This document shows positions 1 through 11,636 of a DNA stretch of 64,000 nt, piece by piece. The translations under genes and the position numbers were made by a program. Position 1 is the stretch's first letter. Every line of letters starts with the position of its first letter. Under the pieces are notes generated by a model. That model saw only the letters and a program-made list of their open reading frames with translations, was not told the DNA's origin and did not search any database. This stretch comes from Aurantimonas aggregata (GTDB taxonomy: Bacteria; Pseudomonadota; Alphaproteobacteria; Rhizobiales; Rhizobiaceae), in contig NZ_JAAAMJ010000016.1 of NCBI RefSeq assembly GCF_010500835.1, positions 1 through 64,000 on the forward strand, in the 5' to 3' direction.

Positions 1-20
1 AGTCGGTCGCCGCCAGGTCT
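1..20 (+). rRNA. rrf: 5S ribosomal RNA, 3' end only (partial)
   Basis: The first ~20 nt match the 3' end of a 5S rRNA: AGT-CGG-TCGCC-GCCAGGTCT lines up with the E. coli 3' end AGU-AGG-GAACU-GCCAGGCAU and is in the form usual for alphaproteobacteria. The rest of the gene lies before the window, so an rRNA operon on the + strand ends here. The exact 3' end (base 19-21) is an estimate. No tRNA follows directly. Confidence 0.82.
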
Positions 21-77
21 GCAAATCGCAAGCGTGATAACTTCACAACAAACAATCAGCACACATCGCCATATCAA

Positions 78-110
78 CGAACGCCCCCGTCCTAAAAACG
101 GGGGCGTTCG
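78..110 (+). terminator. Hairpin at the end of the rRNA operon
   Basis: A perfect 13-bp stem (78-90 with 98-110, core CGCCCCCGT/ACGGGGGCG) closes a 7-nt A-rich loop, 58 bp after the 5S end. The stretch after it is not T-rich, so it is a strong stem without a classic U-tract. Its position fits termination or 3' processing of the rRNA transcript. Confidence 0.7.
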
Positions 111-461
111 TGCGTCCGGATTCTGGAAATTAGCCGTGCCTGTGTCATGCGCGGCGGACAGCCGAGACCGGGCGAGGGCTCGGCTGCGGCGGTGTCGGTT
201 CGGACGTCTGGCGAAGCCGACTCGTACAGCGGCGGCCGCCGTGTCGCCTGCCACTCTCAAGACTGCCGCGGTAACTGGGGCAGCGACGCACCCTGCCTGA
301 AGAGGACTGATGGTTGCGGTGCGATCCGGGCCGCCACGCCGTGCCCGATCGGCCGCTGGCGCGCTTGCGGGCGGGTTTCTCGATTGACGTAAACGGAAAC
401 CATTGTCGTTCGCGTGCCGGTTCGGTTATCCCTAGCCTTCAAAACGGGAGGATAGAACCAC
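111..461. other. 350-bp non-coding stretch before fadD
   Basis: No convincing gene is seen. Open frames here lack a ribosome site and resemble nothing I know. The 3' part should hold the fadD promoter and the LiuR/FadR-like site at 384-400. The rest is GC-rich without clear structure. Confidence 0.6.
384..400 (+). promoter_or_regulatory. Candidate LiuR-type (MerR family) operator or promoter before fadD
   Basis: TTGACGTAAACGGAAAC lies 62 bp before the fadD start. It resembles the TTGACGT-TTACGTAAA-type sites bound by LiuR-family MerR regulators in front of acyl-CoA genes in proteobacteria, and its TTGACG half would also serve as a -35 element. The match to the family consensus is from memory, so this is a suggestion. 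Confidence 0.4.
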
Positions 462-2129
462 ATGGACAAACCCTGGCTGCAGCATTATCCCGCCGGCGTT
501 CCCGCGGAGCTGCCGGCGTTCCCCTACCATTCGCTGGCCGAGCTTCTGGACGAGGCTTTCGCCAAGAACCGCGACAAGCCGGCTTTTCACTTTCTCGGCG
601 CAACGATGAGCTTCGGCGAGATCGACGAAGCCTCCCGTGTCTTCGCCGCCTATCTGCAGTCGCTGGGGTTGAAGAAGGGCGACCGGGTCTCGCTGATGAT
701 GCCGAACGTCTTCCAGTACCCGGTCGCCGTGGCAGGGGTGCTGAGGGCCGGCATGGTGGTGGTGAACACCAATCCGCTCTACACGCCGCGCGAACTCGCG
801 CACCAGCTCAGCGATTCCGGCGCCAAGGCGCTGGTGATCCTCGAGAACATGGCCAGGACCTTCCAGACGTGCCGGGCCGAGACCCCGGTCGAGCACGTCG
901 TCGTGGCCTCGATGGGGGACATGCTGCCGAGGCTCAAGGGCCACATCGTCAATTTCGTGGTTCGCCGCGTGCGCAAGATGGTGCCGGCCTATGACCTGCC
1001 GAGCGCTGTAACGTTCAAGCAGGCGATGGCGAAGGGGCGCGCTGCCACCTTCCGGCCCGAACGGAGCGAGCTCAGCGATGTCGCGGTGCTGCAATATACC
1101 GGCGGGACGACGGGCGTCGCCAAGGGTGCTACGCTCACCCACGGCAATATCGTCGCCAATGTCCTGCAGTCGGAATTGTGGAACCAGCCGGCACTGCGCG
1201 GCCTGAAGCCGGGCGAGCAGCAGCTGACGGTCTGCGCGCTGCCGCTCTACCATATCTTCGGATTCACCGTGAACATGATGCTGTCGATGCGCAACGGCGG
1301 CTGCAACATCCTGATTCCCAATCCCCGGGACATCAAGGCGACGCTGAAGGAGCTGAAGAAGCATCGCTTCCACTCCTTCCCGGCGGTCAACACGCTGTTC
1401 GGCGCGATCGCCCGGCATCCCGATGCCAAGGATGTCGACTGGTCGGGGCTGAAGCTCTCCGTCGGCGGCGGCATGGCGGTGCAGGCGGCAACGGCCGAGC
1501 TGTGGCGCAAGACCACCGGGAGCTCGATCTGCGAAGGCTACGGCCTGTCGGAAACCTCGCCCTCGGCGAGCTGCAACCCGACCGATGCGACGGAGTTTTC
1601 CGGGACGATCGGCATGCCGCTGCCGTCCACCGAATTCCGCATCATCGACGACGCGGGCAACGATCTGCCAATGGGCGAACGCGGTGAGATCGCCATCAGG
1701 GGGCCGCAGGTGATGGTCGGGTACTGGAACCGGCCGGACGAGACCGCGCAGGTGATGACCCGCGACGGCTTCTTCCGCACCGGCGATGTCGGCATCATGG
1801 ACGAGCGGGGCTGCTTCAAGATCGTCGATCGCAAGAAGGACATGATCAACGTCTCCGGCTTCAACGTCTATCCGAACGAGATCGAGGAAGTCGCGACGCG
1901 CATGCCCGGCATCGTCGAGGCCGCGGCGATCGCCGTCATGGACGCCAACTCCGGCGAAGCGGTGAAGCTGTTCGTCGTCGCCAGCGATCCGGCGATCACC
2001 GAGGACGCGGTGAAGGCGTTCTGCAAGGACAATCTCACCGGCTACAAGCGGCCCCGCGAGGTGGTGTTCCGGGACGAGCTGCCGAAAAGCGGCGTCGGCA
2101 AGGTGTTGCGGCGCGAATTGCGGGATTAA
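462..2129 (+). CDS. fadD: Long-chain fatty acid--CoA ligase (AMP-forming)
   Basis: A 555-aa acyl-CoA synthetase of the ANL superfamily that activates fatty acids with ATP and CoA for beta-oxidation, at the inner face of the membrane. The P-loop-like motif YTGGTTGVAKGA lies near residue 212, then GYGLSETSP, FRTGDVG and the DRKKDMINVSGFNVYPNEIE block. The C-terminal SGVGKVLRR holds the adenylation lysine. Length is normal for FadD. GGGAGGA precedes the ATG by ~9 nt. It is transcribed alone between the rRNA operon end and tRNA-fMet, so it separates two elements that are usually adjacent in alphaproteobacteria. Acyl chain length cannot be read from sequence. Confidence 0.93.
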   Translation: MDKPWLQHYPAGVPAELPAFPYHSLAELLDEAFAKNRDKPAFHFLGATMSFGEIDEASRVFAAYLQSLGLKKGDRVSLMMPNVFQYPVAVAGVLRAGMVVVNTNPLYTPRELAHQLSDSGAKALVILENMARTFQTCRAETPVEHVVVASMGDMLPRLKGHIVNFVVRRVRKMVPAYDLPSAVTFKQAMAKGRAATFRPERSELSDVAVLQYTGGTTGVAKGATLTHGNIVANVLQSELWNQPALRGLKPGEQQLTVCALPLYHIFGFTVNMMLSMRNGGCNILIPNPRDIKATLKELKKHRFHSFPAVNTLFGAIARHPDAKDVDWSGLKLSVGGGMAVQAATAELWRKTTGSSICEGYGLSETSPSASCNPTDATEFSGTIGMPLPSTEFRIIDDAGNDLPMGERGEIAIRGPQVMVGYWNRPDETAQVMTRDGFFRTGDVGIMDERGCFKIVDRKKDMINVSGFNVYPNEIEEVATRMPGIVEAAAIAVMDANSGEAVKLFVVASDPAITEDAVKAFCKDNLTGYKRPREVVFRDELPKSGVGKVLRRELRD

Positions 2130-2345
2130 GGCGGCGACGCACGGCGCGGCGCGGCGCGGCGGCCGGGCGCTTCTCAGCCGAAGGAGGTTCTGCTAGCCTT
2201 CGCGCGTGCGATGACAGATCGGCTTGCGCGTCCGCTGGCCGAAGGAACGTTTTTGTTCCGGGTTTCGGCGAAGCCCCCCTTTTCATTCATCGTGCTGTCG
2301 CATATATCCCTCTCACCGGCGGCGCATTGAGTCGCACGGTCGTGA

Positions 2346-2422
<77 letters not shown>

Positions 2423-2426
2423 AAAT

Positions 2427-2462
2427 CGCCCGTGAAGCCCTTGGCTTCGCGGGCGTTTTCGT
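2427..2462 (+). terminator. Rho-independent terminator of tRNA-fMet
   Basis: An 11-bp stem (2427-2437 with 2445-2455, one G-T pair) with a short loop is followed by TTTTCGTTT. It starts 5 nt after the CCA end, as expected for a single tRNA transcript. Confidence 0.88.
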
Positions 2463-2465
2463 TTG

Positions 2466-2742
2466 TTGCGACAGGCGTCCTCGGCCCCTGGCATTTCGTC
2501 GTCTTTATGTCCCTCCTGCCGCCCACTTGGTGGCTCTGGTGGCTCGGCCTGGATATTTGGGTCAGGCCCAAGGAGGGCGCGGCTTGGAAGCGGATCGCCT
2601 GCGTCATGCCGGGGTCGTGAAGCAGCCCATGGCGGCGAAAGCTTCGCCTTGGCCACTCGTCAGGTGCGGCCAGCCGTGGCGCCAGACGCTCATCGCGCCC
2701 CTGAAGGCGTGAGTCCCATTTCCCAAGCCATCGAGCCGCGTC
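2466..2742. other. Intergenic stretch, nothing recognised
   Basis: About 275 bp between the tRNA terminator and the convergent transporter gene. I see no credible reading frame, RNA gene or repeat. Confidence 0.5.
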
Positions 2743-3705
2743 TCACCCGTTCGGAGCAGGCACCAGTTGCGGCACCAGCCACAGATAGACCAGCATGCCG
2801 AAGAGCTCGACGAGCGACTGGAAGACGATGACAACGGTCGCGGTCTGCCACTGTGGGGCCAGCGCCAGAGCCAGGGGCAGGACGAGAAACGAGTTCCGGG
2901 TGCCGAGGCTGAAGATCAAAGCGCGGCTGGCGGGGGCAGAGAGGCGCGCGAGGCGGCCGAGCGCCAGCCCGATCAGCAGGGCCGCGACGAGGAAGGCCAG
3001 AAAGGCGCCGAGCACCTGGCCAAGGACCGGCGTCGCGGCAAAGACAGCGTCGACCTGCGAGGCCGCGATCATGAACAGCACCAGCGCCAGCAGCGGCACA
3101 GGCAGCCAGCCGGTTGCCGCGATGCGCCCGGCACGCGATGCCTTGCGCCCGGCCCAGACTTCGGTGAGCCAAGCGGCCAGCAGCGGCAGGAGCAGCAGCG
3201 TGGCGAAGACTGTCGCGATCCGGTCCGCCGCCAGCAGATCGAGGAAGGTCTCGCCCATGAAGAGCCAGAGATAGGCAGGCAGGAGCAGGAGCTGGAGGAT
3301 CAGGTTCACCGGCGTGACCGCGATGGCGCGGGGCGTGTCGCCGCCGCCGAGATGGGTGAAGGTGACGTACCAGTCGGTGCAGGGCATCAGCAGCACCAGG
3401 ACGACGCCGAGCCGGATCGCCGGGTCGTCCGGGACGACCAGAAGCAGGCTCCAGACAAGAAGCGGGATCAGGACGAAATTGCCGGCCAGCACAGCGCCGA
3501 TGAAGCGGCCATCGCGGAACCCGCGGGAAATTCCGGTGAGCGGCACCTGGGTGAAGGTGGTGTAGAGCAGGAATCCCAGGGCCGGCCAGAGCGTGGTTTC
3601 CAGGAACGGGGCGACGGCCGGTGCCGCGGTCCCGGCGCCGAGTCCCGTGATGATCGCGGCGAGATAGAGCCAGACCTGGTGCCGTTCGAGCTGCTGCCTT
3701 GTCAC
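2743..3705 (-). CDS. ACR3-like transporter of the bile acid:Na+ symporter (BASS) superfamily
   Basis: A ~320-aa membrane protein with about ten hydrophobic segments. The stretch TDWYVTFTHLGGGD near the middle is typical of the ACR3/arsenic-resistance branch of BASS transporters, and the N-terminal RQQLERHQVWLYLAA block is where related proteins begin. I chose the GTG at 3705 for that reason. An ATG at 3780 would add 25 residues unlike the family, overlap the ATPase gene and lack a ribosome site. It sits 58 bp downstream of the P-type ATPase on the same strand, so co-transcription is possible. No arsR, arsC or arsH is nearby, so an arsenite substrate is not supported by context. Calling it a generic BASS/ACR3-like exporter is safer. 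Confidence 0.8.
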   Translation of the reverse strand: MTRQQLERHQVWLYLAAIITGLGAGTAAPAVAPFLETTLWPALGFLLYTTFTQVPLTGISRGFRDGRFIGAVLAGNFVLIPLLVWSLLLVVPDDPAIRLGVVLVLLMPCTDWYVTFTHLGGGDTPRAIAVTPVNLILQLLLLPAYLWLFMGETFLDLLAADRIATVFATLLLLPLLAAWLTEVWAGRKASRAGRIAATGWLPVPLLALVLFMIAASQVDAVFAATPVLGQVLGAFLAFLVAALLIGLALGRLARLSAPASRALIFSLGTRNSFLVLPLALALAPQWQTATVVIVFQSLVELFGMLVYLWLVPQLVPAPNG

Positions 3706-3763
3706 GTCACCAACTTCGCCTGCTTTCCTGCCTTCGAGCCCGAACCCGGCCGAACCTGGCGGA

Positions 3764-6469
<2,706 letters not shown>

Positions 6470-6752
6470 GGGGCATCCTGCAATGATCGGAGCGGGCCGG
6501 CCCCCACGAGGGAGCGCAGCCGGAAGAATGAGATCACGCACCGCTCGACGGCAACGCGCAGAGCGGCTGCACGCAGCTTCGCGCGGATCGGACCAGGGCG
6601 CCTTGTCCTCGATCAATCCGGGTCTGCCGACCCTGCCGGCCCGAGGCGGTTCCGGCGCGCAAGAATGTTCGGCGGGGTGCGTTGCCGACGCTCGACTGGC
6701 TCCCGCGCCCCGTCCGCGCTATCCCTGCGGCAACAGCCACGCAGGGGACTAC

Positions 6753-8267
6753 ATGAACCGACCGAATATCCTGATCATCATGGTCGACCAACTCAACGGC
6801 ACGCTGTTTCCCGACGGGCCGGCAGACTTCCTGCACGCGCCGGTCCTGAAGGCGCTGGCGGCCCGGTCGGTGCGGTTTCGCAACGCCTATACGCCGAGCC
6901 CGCTCTGCGCGCCGGGACGCGCCGCGGTCATGTCGGGGCAGCTGCCGTCGCGCAACGGCGTCTACGACAATGCCGCGGAATTTCCCTCGGCGATCCCGAC
7001 CTATGCGCATCATCTGCGGCGTGCGGGCTATTACACCTGCCTGTCCGGCAAGATGCATTTCGTCGGGCCGGACCAGTTGCACGGCTTCGAGGAGAGGCTG
7101 ACGACCGACGTCTATCCGGCGGATTTCGGTTGGACGCCGGACTACCGCAAGCCGGGCGAGCGGATCGACTGGTGGTACCACAATCTCGGCTCCGTCGCGG
7201 GGGCGGGGGTCGCCGAGATCACCAACCAGATGGAATATGACGACGAGGTTGCCCACCACGCCGAGCAGAAGCTCTACGATCTGTCGCGGGGCGCCGACGA
7301 CCGGCCTTGGGCGCTGACCGTGTCGTTCACCCATCCGCACGATCCCTATGTCGCCCGGCGGAAGTTCTGGGACCTCTACGAGGATTGCGATCAGCTGGCG
7401 CCGGCGGTGGGGGATATCCCCTACGAGCAGCAGGACCCCCACTCGCAGCGGCTCTACCGCGCGAACGACTCCACCAGTTTCGACGTCACCGAGAACGAGG
7501 TCCGCCGGGCGCGGCGGGGCTATTTCGCCAATATCTCCTATCTGGACGAGAAGATCGGCTCGATCCTCGACGTGCTCGCCCGCACGCGGATGGACGACAA
7601 CACCATCGTCGCCTTCCTGTCGGACCACGGCGACATGCTGGGCGAGCGCGGCATGTGGTTCAAGATGAACTTCTTCGAGGGCTCGGCCCGCGTGCCGCTG
7701 ATGCTGATGGCCCCCGGGCTCGATCCACGCAGCGTCGACGCGCCGGTGTCGACCATCGATCTGGCGTCGACGCTCTGCGATCTCGCCGGCATCGACCTCG
7801 AGGCAGTCGCGCCGTGGACCGACGGCCACTCGCTGCTGCCGGTGGCGCGCGGCGGCGCGTCGCCTGCGCCGGTCTACATGGAATATGCCGCGGAAGGCTC
7901 GGAGGCGCCGCTGGTGTCGATCCGGCGGGGACGCTTCAAGTTCAACCATTGCGAGCTCGACCCGCCGCAGCTCTTCGACCTAGACGCCGACCCGTACGAA
8001 CTGGTGAACCTGGCGGCCGATCCCGCCCATGCCGAGACGCTGGCGGGCTTTGAGGCCGAGATGCGGGCGCGCTGGGACATGGGGCGTTTCGACGCCGACG
8101 TGCGCGAAAGCCAGGCGCGCCGCTGGGTGGTCTACGAGGCGCTGCGCAACGGCGCCTATTATCCCTGGGATCACCAGCCGCTGCAGAAGGCGTCGGAGCG
8201 CTACATGCGCAACCACATGGACCTCAACACGCTGGAAGAATCGCAGCGCTTTCCGCGCGGCGAATAG
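6753..8267 (+). CDS. betC: Choline-sulfatase
   Basis: A 504-aa sulfatase that hydrolyses choline-O-sulfate to choline and sulfate in the cytoplasm. The formylglycine signature CAPGR has its Cys at residue 52. Metal ligands lie in the N-terminal MVDQLNG and in the SDHGDMLGERGMW block. The C-terminal segment RNGAYYPWDHQPLQ is the choline-sulfatase-specific tail. The flanks SPLCAPGRA and LPSRNGVYDNAAEFPSAIP closely match rhizobial BetC. AGGGG precedes the ATG at 6753. Unlike the rhizobial betICBA operon, no betI, betB or betA is adjacent, so the choline must be used by genes elsewhere. A formylglycine-generating enzyme is also not in the window. Confidence 0.93.
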   Translation: MNRPNILIIMVDQLNGTLFPDGPADFLHAPVLKALAARSVRFRNAYTPSPLCAPGRAAVMSGQLPSRNGVYDNAAEFPSAIPTYAHHLRRAGYYTCLSGKMHFVGPDQLHGFEERLTTDVYPADFGWTPDYRKPGERIDWWYHNLGSVAGAGVAEITNQMEYDDEVAHHAEQKLYDLSRGADDRPWALTVSFTHPHDPYVARRKFWDLYEDCDQLAPAVGDIPYEQQDPHSQRLYRANDSTSFDVTENEVRRARRGYFANISYLDEKIGSILDVLARTRMDDNTIVAFLSDHGDMLGERGMWFKMNFFEGSARVPLMLMAPGLDPRSVDAPVSTIDLASTLCDLAGIDLEAVAPWTDGHSLLPVARGGASPAPVYMEYAAEGSEAPLVSIRRGRFKFNHCELDPPQLFDLDADPYELVNLAADPAHAETLAGFEAEMRARWDMGRFDADVRESQARRWVVYEALRNGAYYPWDHQPLQKASERYMRNHMDLNTLEESQRFPRGE

Positions 8268-8372
8268 GCCGATTCGTGTCGCGATACGGCGCACCGTCTC
8301 GTCTACCTCCTCAAGGCGAGCGCATTTGGTGCGCTTGCTGACGAAAAAGCGGGCGATCGACGCGTTTCGAGG

Positions 8373-8401
8373 CTGTCATGAAAGCTTCATGATTGTGTCA
8401 T
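8373..8401 (+). promoter_or_regulatory. PHO box (PhoB binding site), three repeats
   Basis: Three heptamers, CTGTCAT (8373-8379), GCTTCAT (8384-8390) and GTGTCAT (8395-8401), are each separated by 4 nt, giving the 11-bp repeat period of PhoB sites. Matches to CTGTCAT are 7/7, 4/7 and 6/7. The array ends 89 nt before the ugpB start, so phosphate-starvation induction of ugpBAEC by PhoB is expected, as in other rhizobia. Confidence 0.85.
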
Positions 8402-8490
8402 GGACCGGTTTTGAAGCACTCTTACCAACAGCGGCTTGGACACGCTCGGCAACAGGGCACGAGAGTCGCTTCAACGGTGAGGAAACCAAC

Positions 8491-9795
8491 ATGACCCGCA
8501 ACCTTCTCAAGGCCGCCGTCGCGGTCGGCGCGCTGATCGCCGGCGCCAGCCAGGCCTTCGCCGTCACCGAGCTGCAGTGGTGGCACGCGATGACCGGCGC
8601 CAACAACGAAGTCGTCGACACGCTGGCCAAGGAATTCAACGAGTCCCAGGACGCCTACGCGATCCAGCCGGTCTTCAAGGGCACCTACCCGGAGACGCTG
8701 AACGCCGGCATCGCCGCCTTCCGCGCCAACCAGCCGCCGGCGATCATCCAGGTCTTCGACGTCGGCACCGGCGTGATGATGGGCGCCGAGGGCGCCGTTA
8801 TGCCGGTGGCCGAGGTGCTCGAGGCCGGTGGCTACGCGTTCGACAAGTCGAACTACCTGCCCGGCATCGTCGCCTATTACTCCAAGCCGGACGGCACCAT
8901 GCTGTCCTTCCCGTACAACTCGTCCTCGCCGATCCTCTATTACAACAAGGACGTGTTCGAGAAGGCCGGGCTCGACGTCGATGCCCCGCCAGCCACCTGG
9001 CAGGAGGTCTTCGAGGCCGCCCGCACGATCAAGGAATCCGGCGCGGCCGAATGCGGCTTCACCACGACCTGGCTGACCTGGATCCATCTGGAGAACTTCG
9101 CGGCCTGGAACAATCTGCCCTACGGCACGCAGGAGAACGGCCTCGCCGGTACCGATGTCCAGCTCGAGGTCAATGCGCCGATCTATGTCGAGCATTTCCA
9201 GGCGATCGCCGATCTCGCCAAGGACGGCGTGTTCCGCTACGGCGGCCGCACCTCGGAAGCCAAGCAGCTCTTCCTGTCGGGCGAGTGCGGCATCCTGACC
9301 GAGTCCTCCGGCGGTCTCGGCGACGTGGTGAAGTCGGGCCTCAACTACGGCATCGGCCAGCTTCCCTATGACGCCAACGCCGAAGGCGCACCGCAGAACA
9401 CCATCCCGGGCGGCGCCAGCCTCTGGGTGTTCGGCGGCAAGTCCGACGACGAGGTCAAGGGCATCGCGGAGTTCTTCAACTTCCTCTCGCAGCCGGAAAT
9501 CCAGGCTCGCCTGCACCAGGTGTCCGGCTATCTGCCGGTCACCATGGAAGCCTACGAGCAGACCAAGGCGTCCGGCTTCTACGACGAGAACCCAGGCCGC
9601 GAGACGCCGATCAGCCAGATGATGGGCAAGGCGCCGACCGAGAACTCGAAGGGCGTGCGCCTGCCGAACCTGCCGCAGATCCGCGACATCCAGAACGAGC
9701 AGTTCGAGGCGATGCTGGCCGGCGACATCGACGCCCAGACGGCGCTCGACCGGATCGTCCAGCTCGGCAACGAGGCGATCGCCGAAGCGCAGTAA
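8491..9795 (+). CDS. ugpB: sn-glycerol-3-phosphate-binding periplasmic protein
   Basis: A 434-aa family-1 solute-binding protein with a clear signal peptide (cleavage after ...GASQAFA, ~residue 27). It captures glycerol-3-phosphate, and often glycerophosphodiesters, for the UgpAEC importer. Typical UgpB blocks are WWHAMTGANNEVV, FKGTYPETLNAG, FPYNSSSPILYYN, AAWNNLPYGTQENG and GGASLWVFGGK. TGAGGA lies 8 nt before the ATG. It heads ugpBAEC under a PHO box and is separated from ugpA by a strong hairpin, which should keep its mRNA level above that of the permeases. Confidence 0.95.
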   Translation: MTRNLLKAAVAVGALIAGASQAFAVTELQWWHAMTGANNEVVDTLAKEFNESQDAYAIQPVFKGTYPETLNAGIAAFRANQPPAIIQVFDVGTGVMMGAEGAVMPVAEVLEAGGYAFDKSNYLPGIVAYYSKPDGTMLSFPYNSSSPILYYNKDVFEKAGLDVDAPPATWQEVFEAARTIKESGAAECGFTTTWLTWIHLENFAAWNNLPYGTQENGLAGTDVQLEVNAPIYVEHFQAIADLAKDGVFRYGGRTSEAKQLFLSGECGILTESSGGLGDVVKSGLNYGIGQLPYDANAEGAPQNTIPGGASLWVFGGKSDDEVKGIAEFFNFLSQPEIQARLHQVSGYLPVTMEAYEQTKASGFYDENPGRETPISQMMGKAPTENSKGVRLPNLPQIRDIQNEQFEAMLAGDIDAQTALDRIVQLGNEAIAEAQ

Positions 9796-9807
9796 AATCC
9801 TGCGATC

Positions 9808-9832
9808 GTGCCGGGCGGCGTTCGCCCGGCAC
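9808..9832 (+). terminator. Intercistronic hairpin after ugpB
   Basis: A perfect 10-bp stem (GTGCCGGGCG with CGCCCGGCAC) and 5-nt loop, followed by TTCTTTAT, sits 12 nt after the ugpB stop. It is best read as a partial terminator or 3'-stabilising element giving more ugpB than ugpAEC message. Confidence 0.78.
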
Positions 9833-9876
9833 TTCTTTATCTGCCCGCGGCGATCACGCCGAGCGGGCCAGCATGA

Positions 9877-10767
9877 ATGTCGCCCCTGGTGAAAGCCATC
9901 TTCCCGAACAAGTGGTTGCCCTATCTGCTGCTCGCGCCGCAGGTGGCGATCACGCTGGTCTTCTTCTACTGGCCGGCCAGCCAGGCAATCTACCAGTCGC
10001 TGCTCAGCCAGGACCCGTTCGGGCTGCGCACCCGCTTCGTCGGGCTCGACAATTTCCAGGCGGTGCTCTCCGACCCCGCCTATCTCAACGCCATCAAGGT
10101 CACCGCGATCTTCTCGATCGCGACGGCGGTGCTGGCCATGACGCTGGCGCTGCTGCTGGCGACGTCGGTGGAGAAGGTGCTGCGCGGCAAGACCTTCTAC
10201 CGGACGCTGCTGATCTGGCCCTACGCCGTGGCGCCGGCCGTCGCGGGCATGCTGTGGCTGTTCATGTTCAACCCGGCGATGGGCACCTTCGCCTACATGA
10301 TGCGGCGCAACGGCTATGACTGGGATCCGCTGCTCAACGGCGACCAGGCGATGGTGCTGGTGGTGGTCGCCGCGGCCTGGAAGCAGATCAGCTACAATTT
10401 CCTGTTCTTCGTCGCGGCATTGCAGTCGATCCCGAAATCACTGGTGGAAGCCGCGGCGATCGACGGCGCCGGCTCGACCAAGCGCTTCTGGACCATCGTC
10501 TTCCCGCTGATCGCGCCGACGACGTTCTTCCTGCTGGTGGTCAACACGGTCTACGCGTTCTTCGACACGTTCGGCATCATCGACGCGGTCACCGCCGGCG
10601 GCCCGGCGCGGGCGACCGAGACGCTCGTCTACAAGGTCTATATCGACGGGTTCGTGAACCTCAATCTCGGCAGTTCGGCGGCCCAGTCGGTGATCCTGAT
10701 GGCGATCGTCATCGCCCTGACGGCGGTGCAGTTCCGCTACGTGGAGAAGAAGGTGCACTATGGCTGA
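9877..10767 (+). CDS. ugpA: Glycerol-3-phosphate ABC transporter permease UgpA
   Basis: A 296-aa inner-membrane permease with six predicted helices. It has the binding-protein-dependent transport EAA motif near residue 190 ([23 protein letters not shown]), which contacts UgpC. The N-terminal PYLLLAPQ and [12 protein letters not shown] segments are characteristic of UgpA. The ATG at 9877 gives the family N terminus; its ribosome site is weak (GCGGGCC), and a second out-of-frame ATG lies 4 nt before. It is the second gene of ugpBAEC, with 18 nt to ugpE. Confidence 0.94.
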   Translation: MSPLVKAIFPNKWLPYLLLAPQVAITLVFFYWPASQAIYQSLLSQDPFGLRTRFVGLDNFQAVLSDPAYLNAIKVTAIFSIATAVLAMTLALLLATSVEKVLRGKTFYRTLLIWPYAVAPAVAGMLWLFMFNPAMGTFAYMMRRNGYDWDPLLNGDQAMVLVVVAAAWKQISYNFLFFVAALQSIPKSLVEAAAIDGAGSTKRFWTIVFPLIAPTTFFLLVVNTVYAFFDTFGIIDAVTAGGPARATETLVYKVYIDGFVNLNLGSSAAQSVILMAIVIALTAVQFRYVEKKVHYG

Positions 10768-10785
10768 TGCCCTGACGAGGCTCGC

Positions 10786-11634
10786 ATGATCGAGCGCGGC
10801 GGCATCGGCCGCCCCATCGCCCACCTGGTGCTGATCCTCGGCGTGCTGATCGTGGCGTTCCCGATCTACTACACTTTCGTCGCCTCGACGCAGACGCTGC
10901 AGACCATCCTGCGGCCGCCGCTGCCGCTGGTGCCGGGCGGCGAGTTCGTCGACAATTACAGCCAGGCGCTGTTCGGCGGCGTCGGCCGGATCGGCGGCGT
11001 CGGGGTGGGCACGCTGCTGTTCAACACGACGGTGATGGCGCTCGGCATCGCCATCGGCAAGATCGTCATCTCGATCCTGTCGGCCTTCGCCATCGTGTTC
11101 TTCCGCTTCCCGTTCCGCATGGCGTTCTTCTGGCTGATCTTCATCACCCTGATGCTCCCCGTCGAGGTGCGCATCCTGCCGACCTACAAGGTGATGGTCG
11201 ATCTCGGCATGATCGACACCTATGCCGGGCTGATCCTGCCGCTGGTCGCCTCGGCGACCGCGACGCTCCTGTTCCGGCAGTTCTTCATGACGATCCCGCC
11301 GGAGCTGGTGGAAGCCGCGCGCATCGACGCGGCCGGGCCGATGCGGTTCTTCCGGGACATTCTCATCCCGCTGTCGAAGACCAACATCGCCGCGCTCTTC
11401 GTCATCCTCTTCATCTATGGCTGGACGCAGTATCTGTGGCCGCTGCTCGTCACCAACGACAACCAGATGAACACCATCGTCATCGCGCTGAAGAAGATGG
11501 TGTCGTTTGCCGACGCGGACACGCCGTGGCCGCAGGTGATGGTCACCGCGATCCTCGCCATCGCGCCGCCGGTCCTGGTGGTCGTCTTGATGCAGCGATG
11601 GTTCGTGCGCGGCCTCGTCGAATCGGAGAAATAG
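10786..11634 (+). CDS. ugpE: Glycerol-3-phosphate ABC transporter permease UgpE
   Basis: A 282-aa permease, partner of UgpA in the inner membrane. It has six hydrophobic helices, an EAA loop [23 protein letters not shown] near residue 170 and the UgpE-type stretch [23 protein letters not shown]. It starts 18 nt after ugpA. The ribosome site is poor (TGACGAGGCTCGC), suggesting translational coupling with ugpA. The gap to ugpC is 2 nt. Confidence 0.94.
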   Translation: MIERGGIGRPIAHLVLILGVLIVAFPIYYTFVASTQTLQTILRPPLPLVPGGEFVDNYSQALFGGVGRIGGVGVGTLLFNTTVMALGIAIGKIVISILSAFAIVFFRFPFRMAFFWLIFITLMLPVEVRILPTYKVMVDLGMIDTYAGLILPLVASATATLLFRQFFMTIPPELVEAARIDAAGPMRFFRDILIPLSKTNIAALFVILFIYGWTQYLWPLLVTNDNQMNTIVIALKKMVSFADADTPWPQVMVTAILAIAPPVLVVVLMQRWFVRGLVESEK

Positions 11635-11636
11635 GC

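Noticed and set aside
34-300. An 88-codon open frame covering the rRNA operon end
   Set aside because: It overlaps the 5S leader-out region and the terminator hairpin, has no ribosome site and shows no protein-like composition.
432-1418. Long open frames antisense to fadD and to many other genes
   Set aside because: They are shadows caused by high GC at third codon positions: rich in Arg, Gly and His, no ribosome sites, and each lies opposite a gene with clear family motifs.
2136-2162. Short GGCGC tandem repeat after fadD
   Set aside because: Only about four imperfect units; likely chance in GC-rich DNA and without partner structure.
2743-3705. Calling the BASS transporter an arsenite exporter (arsB/acr3)
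   Set aside because: No ars regulator or reductase is nearby and the protein resembles the broader ACR3-like branch; substrate left open.
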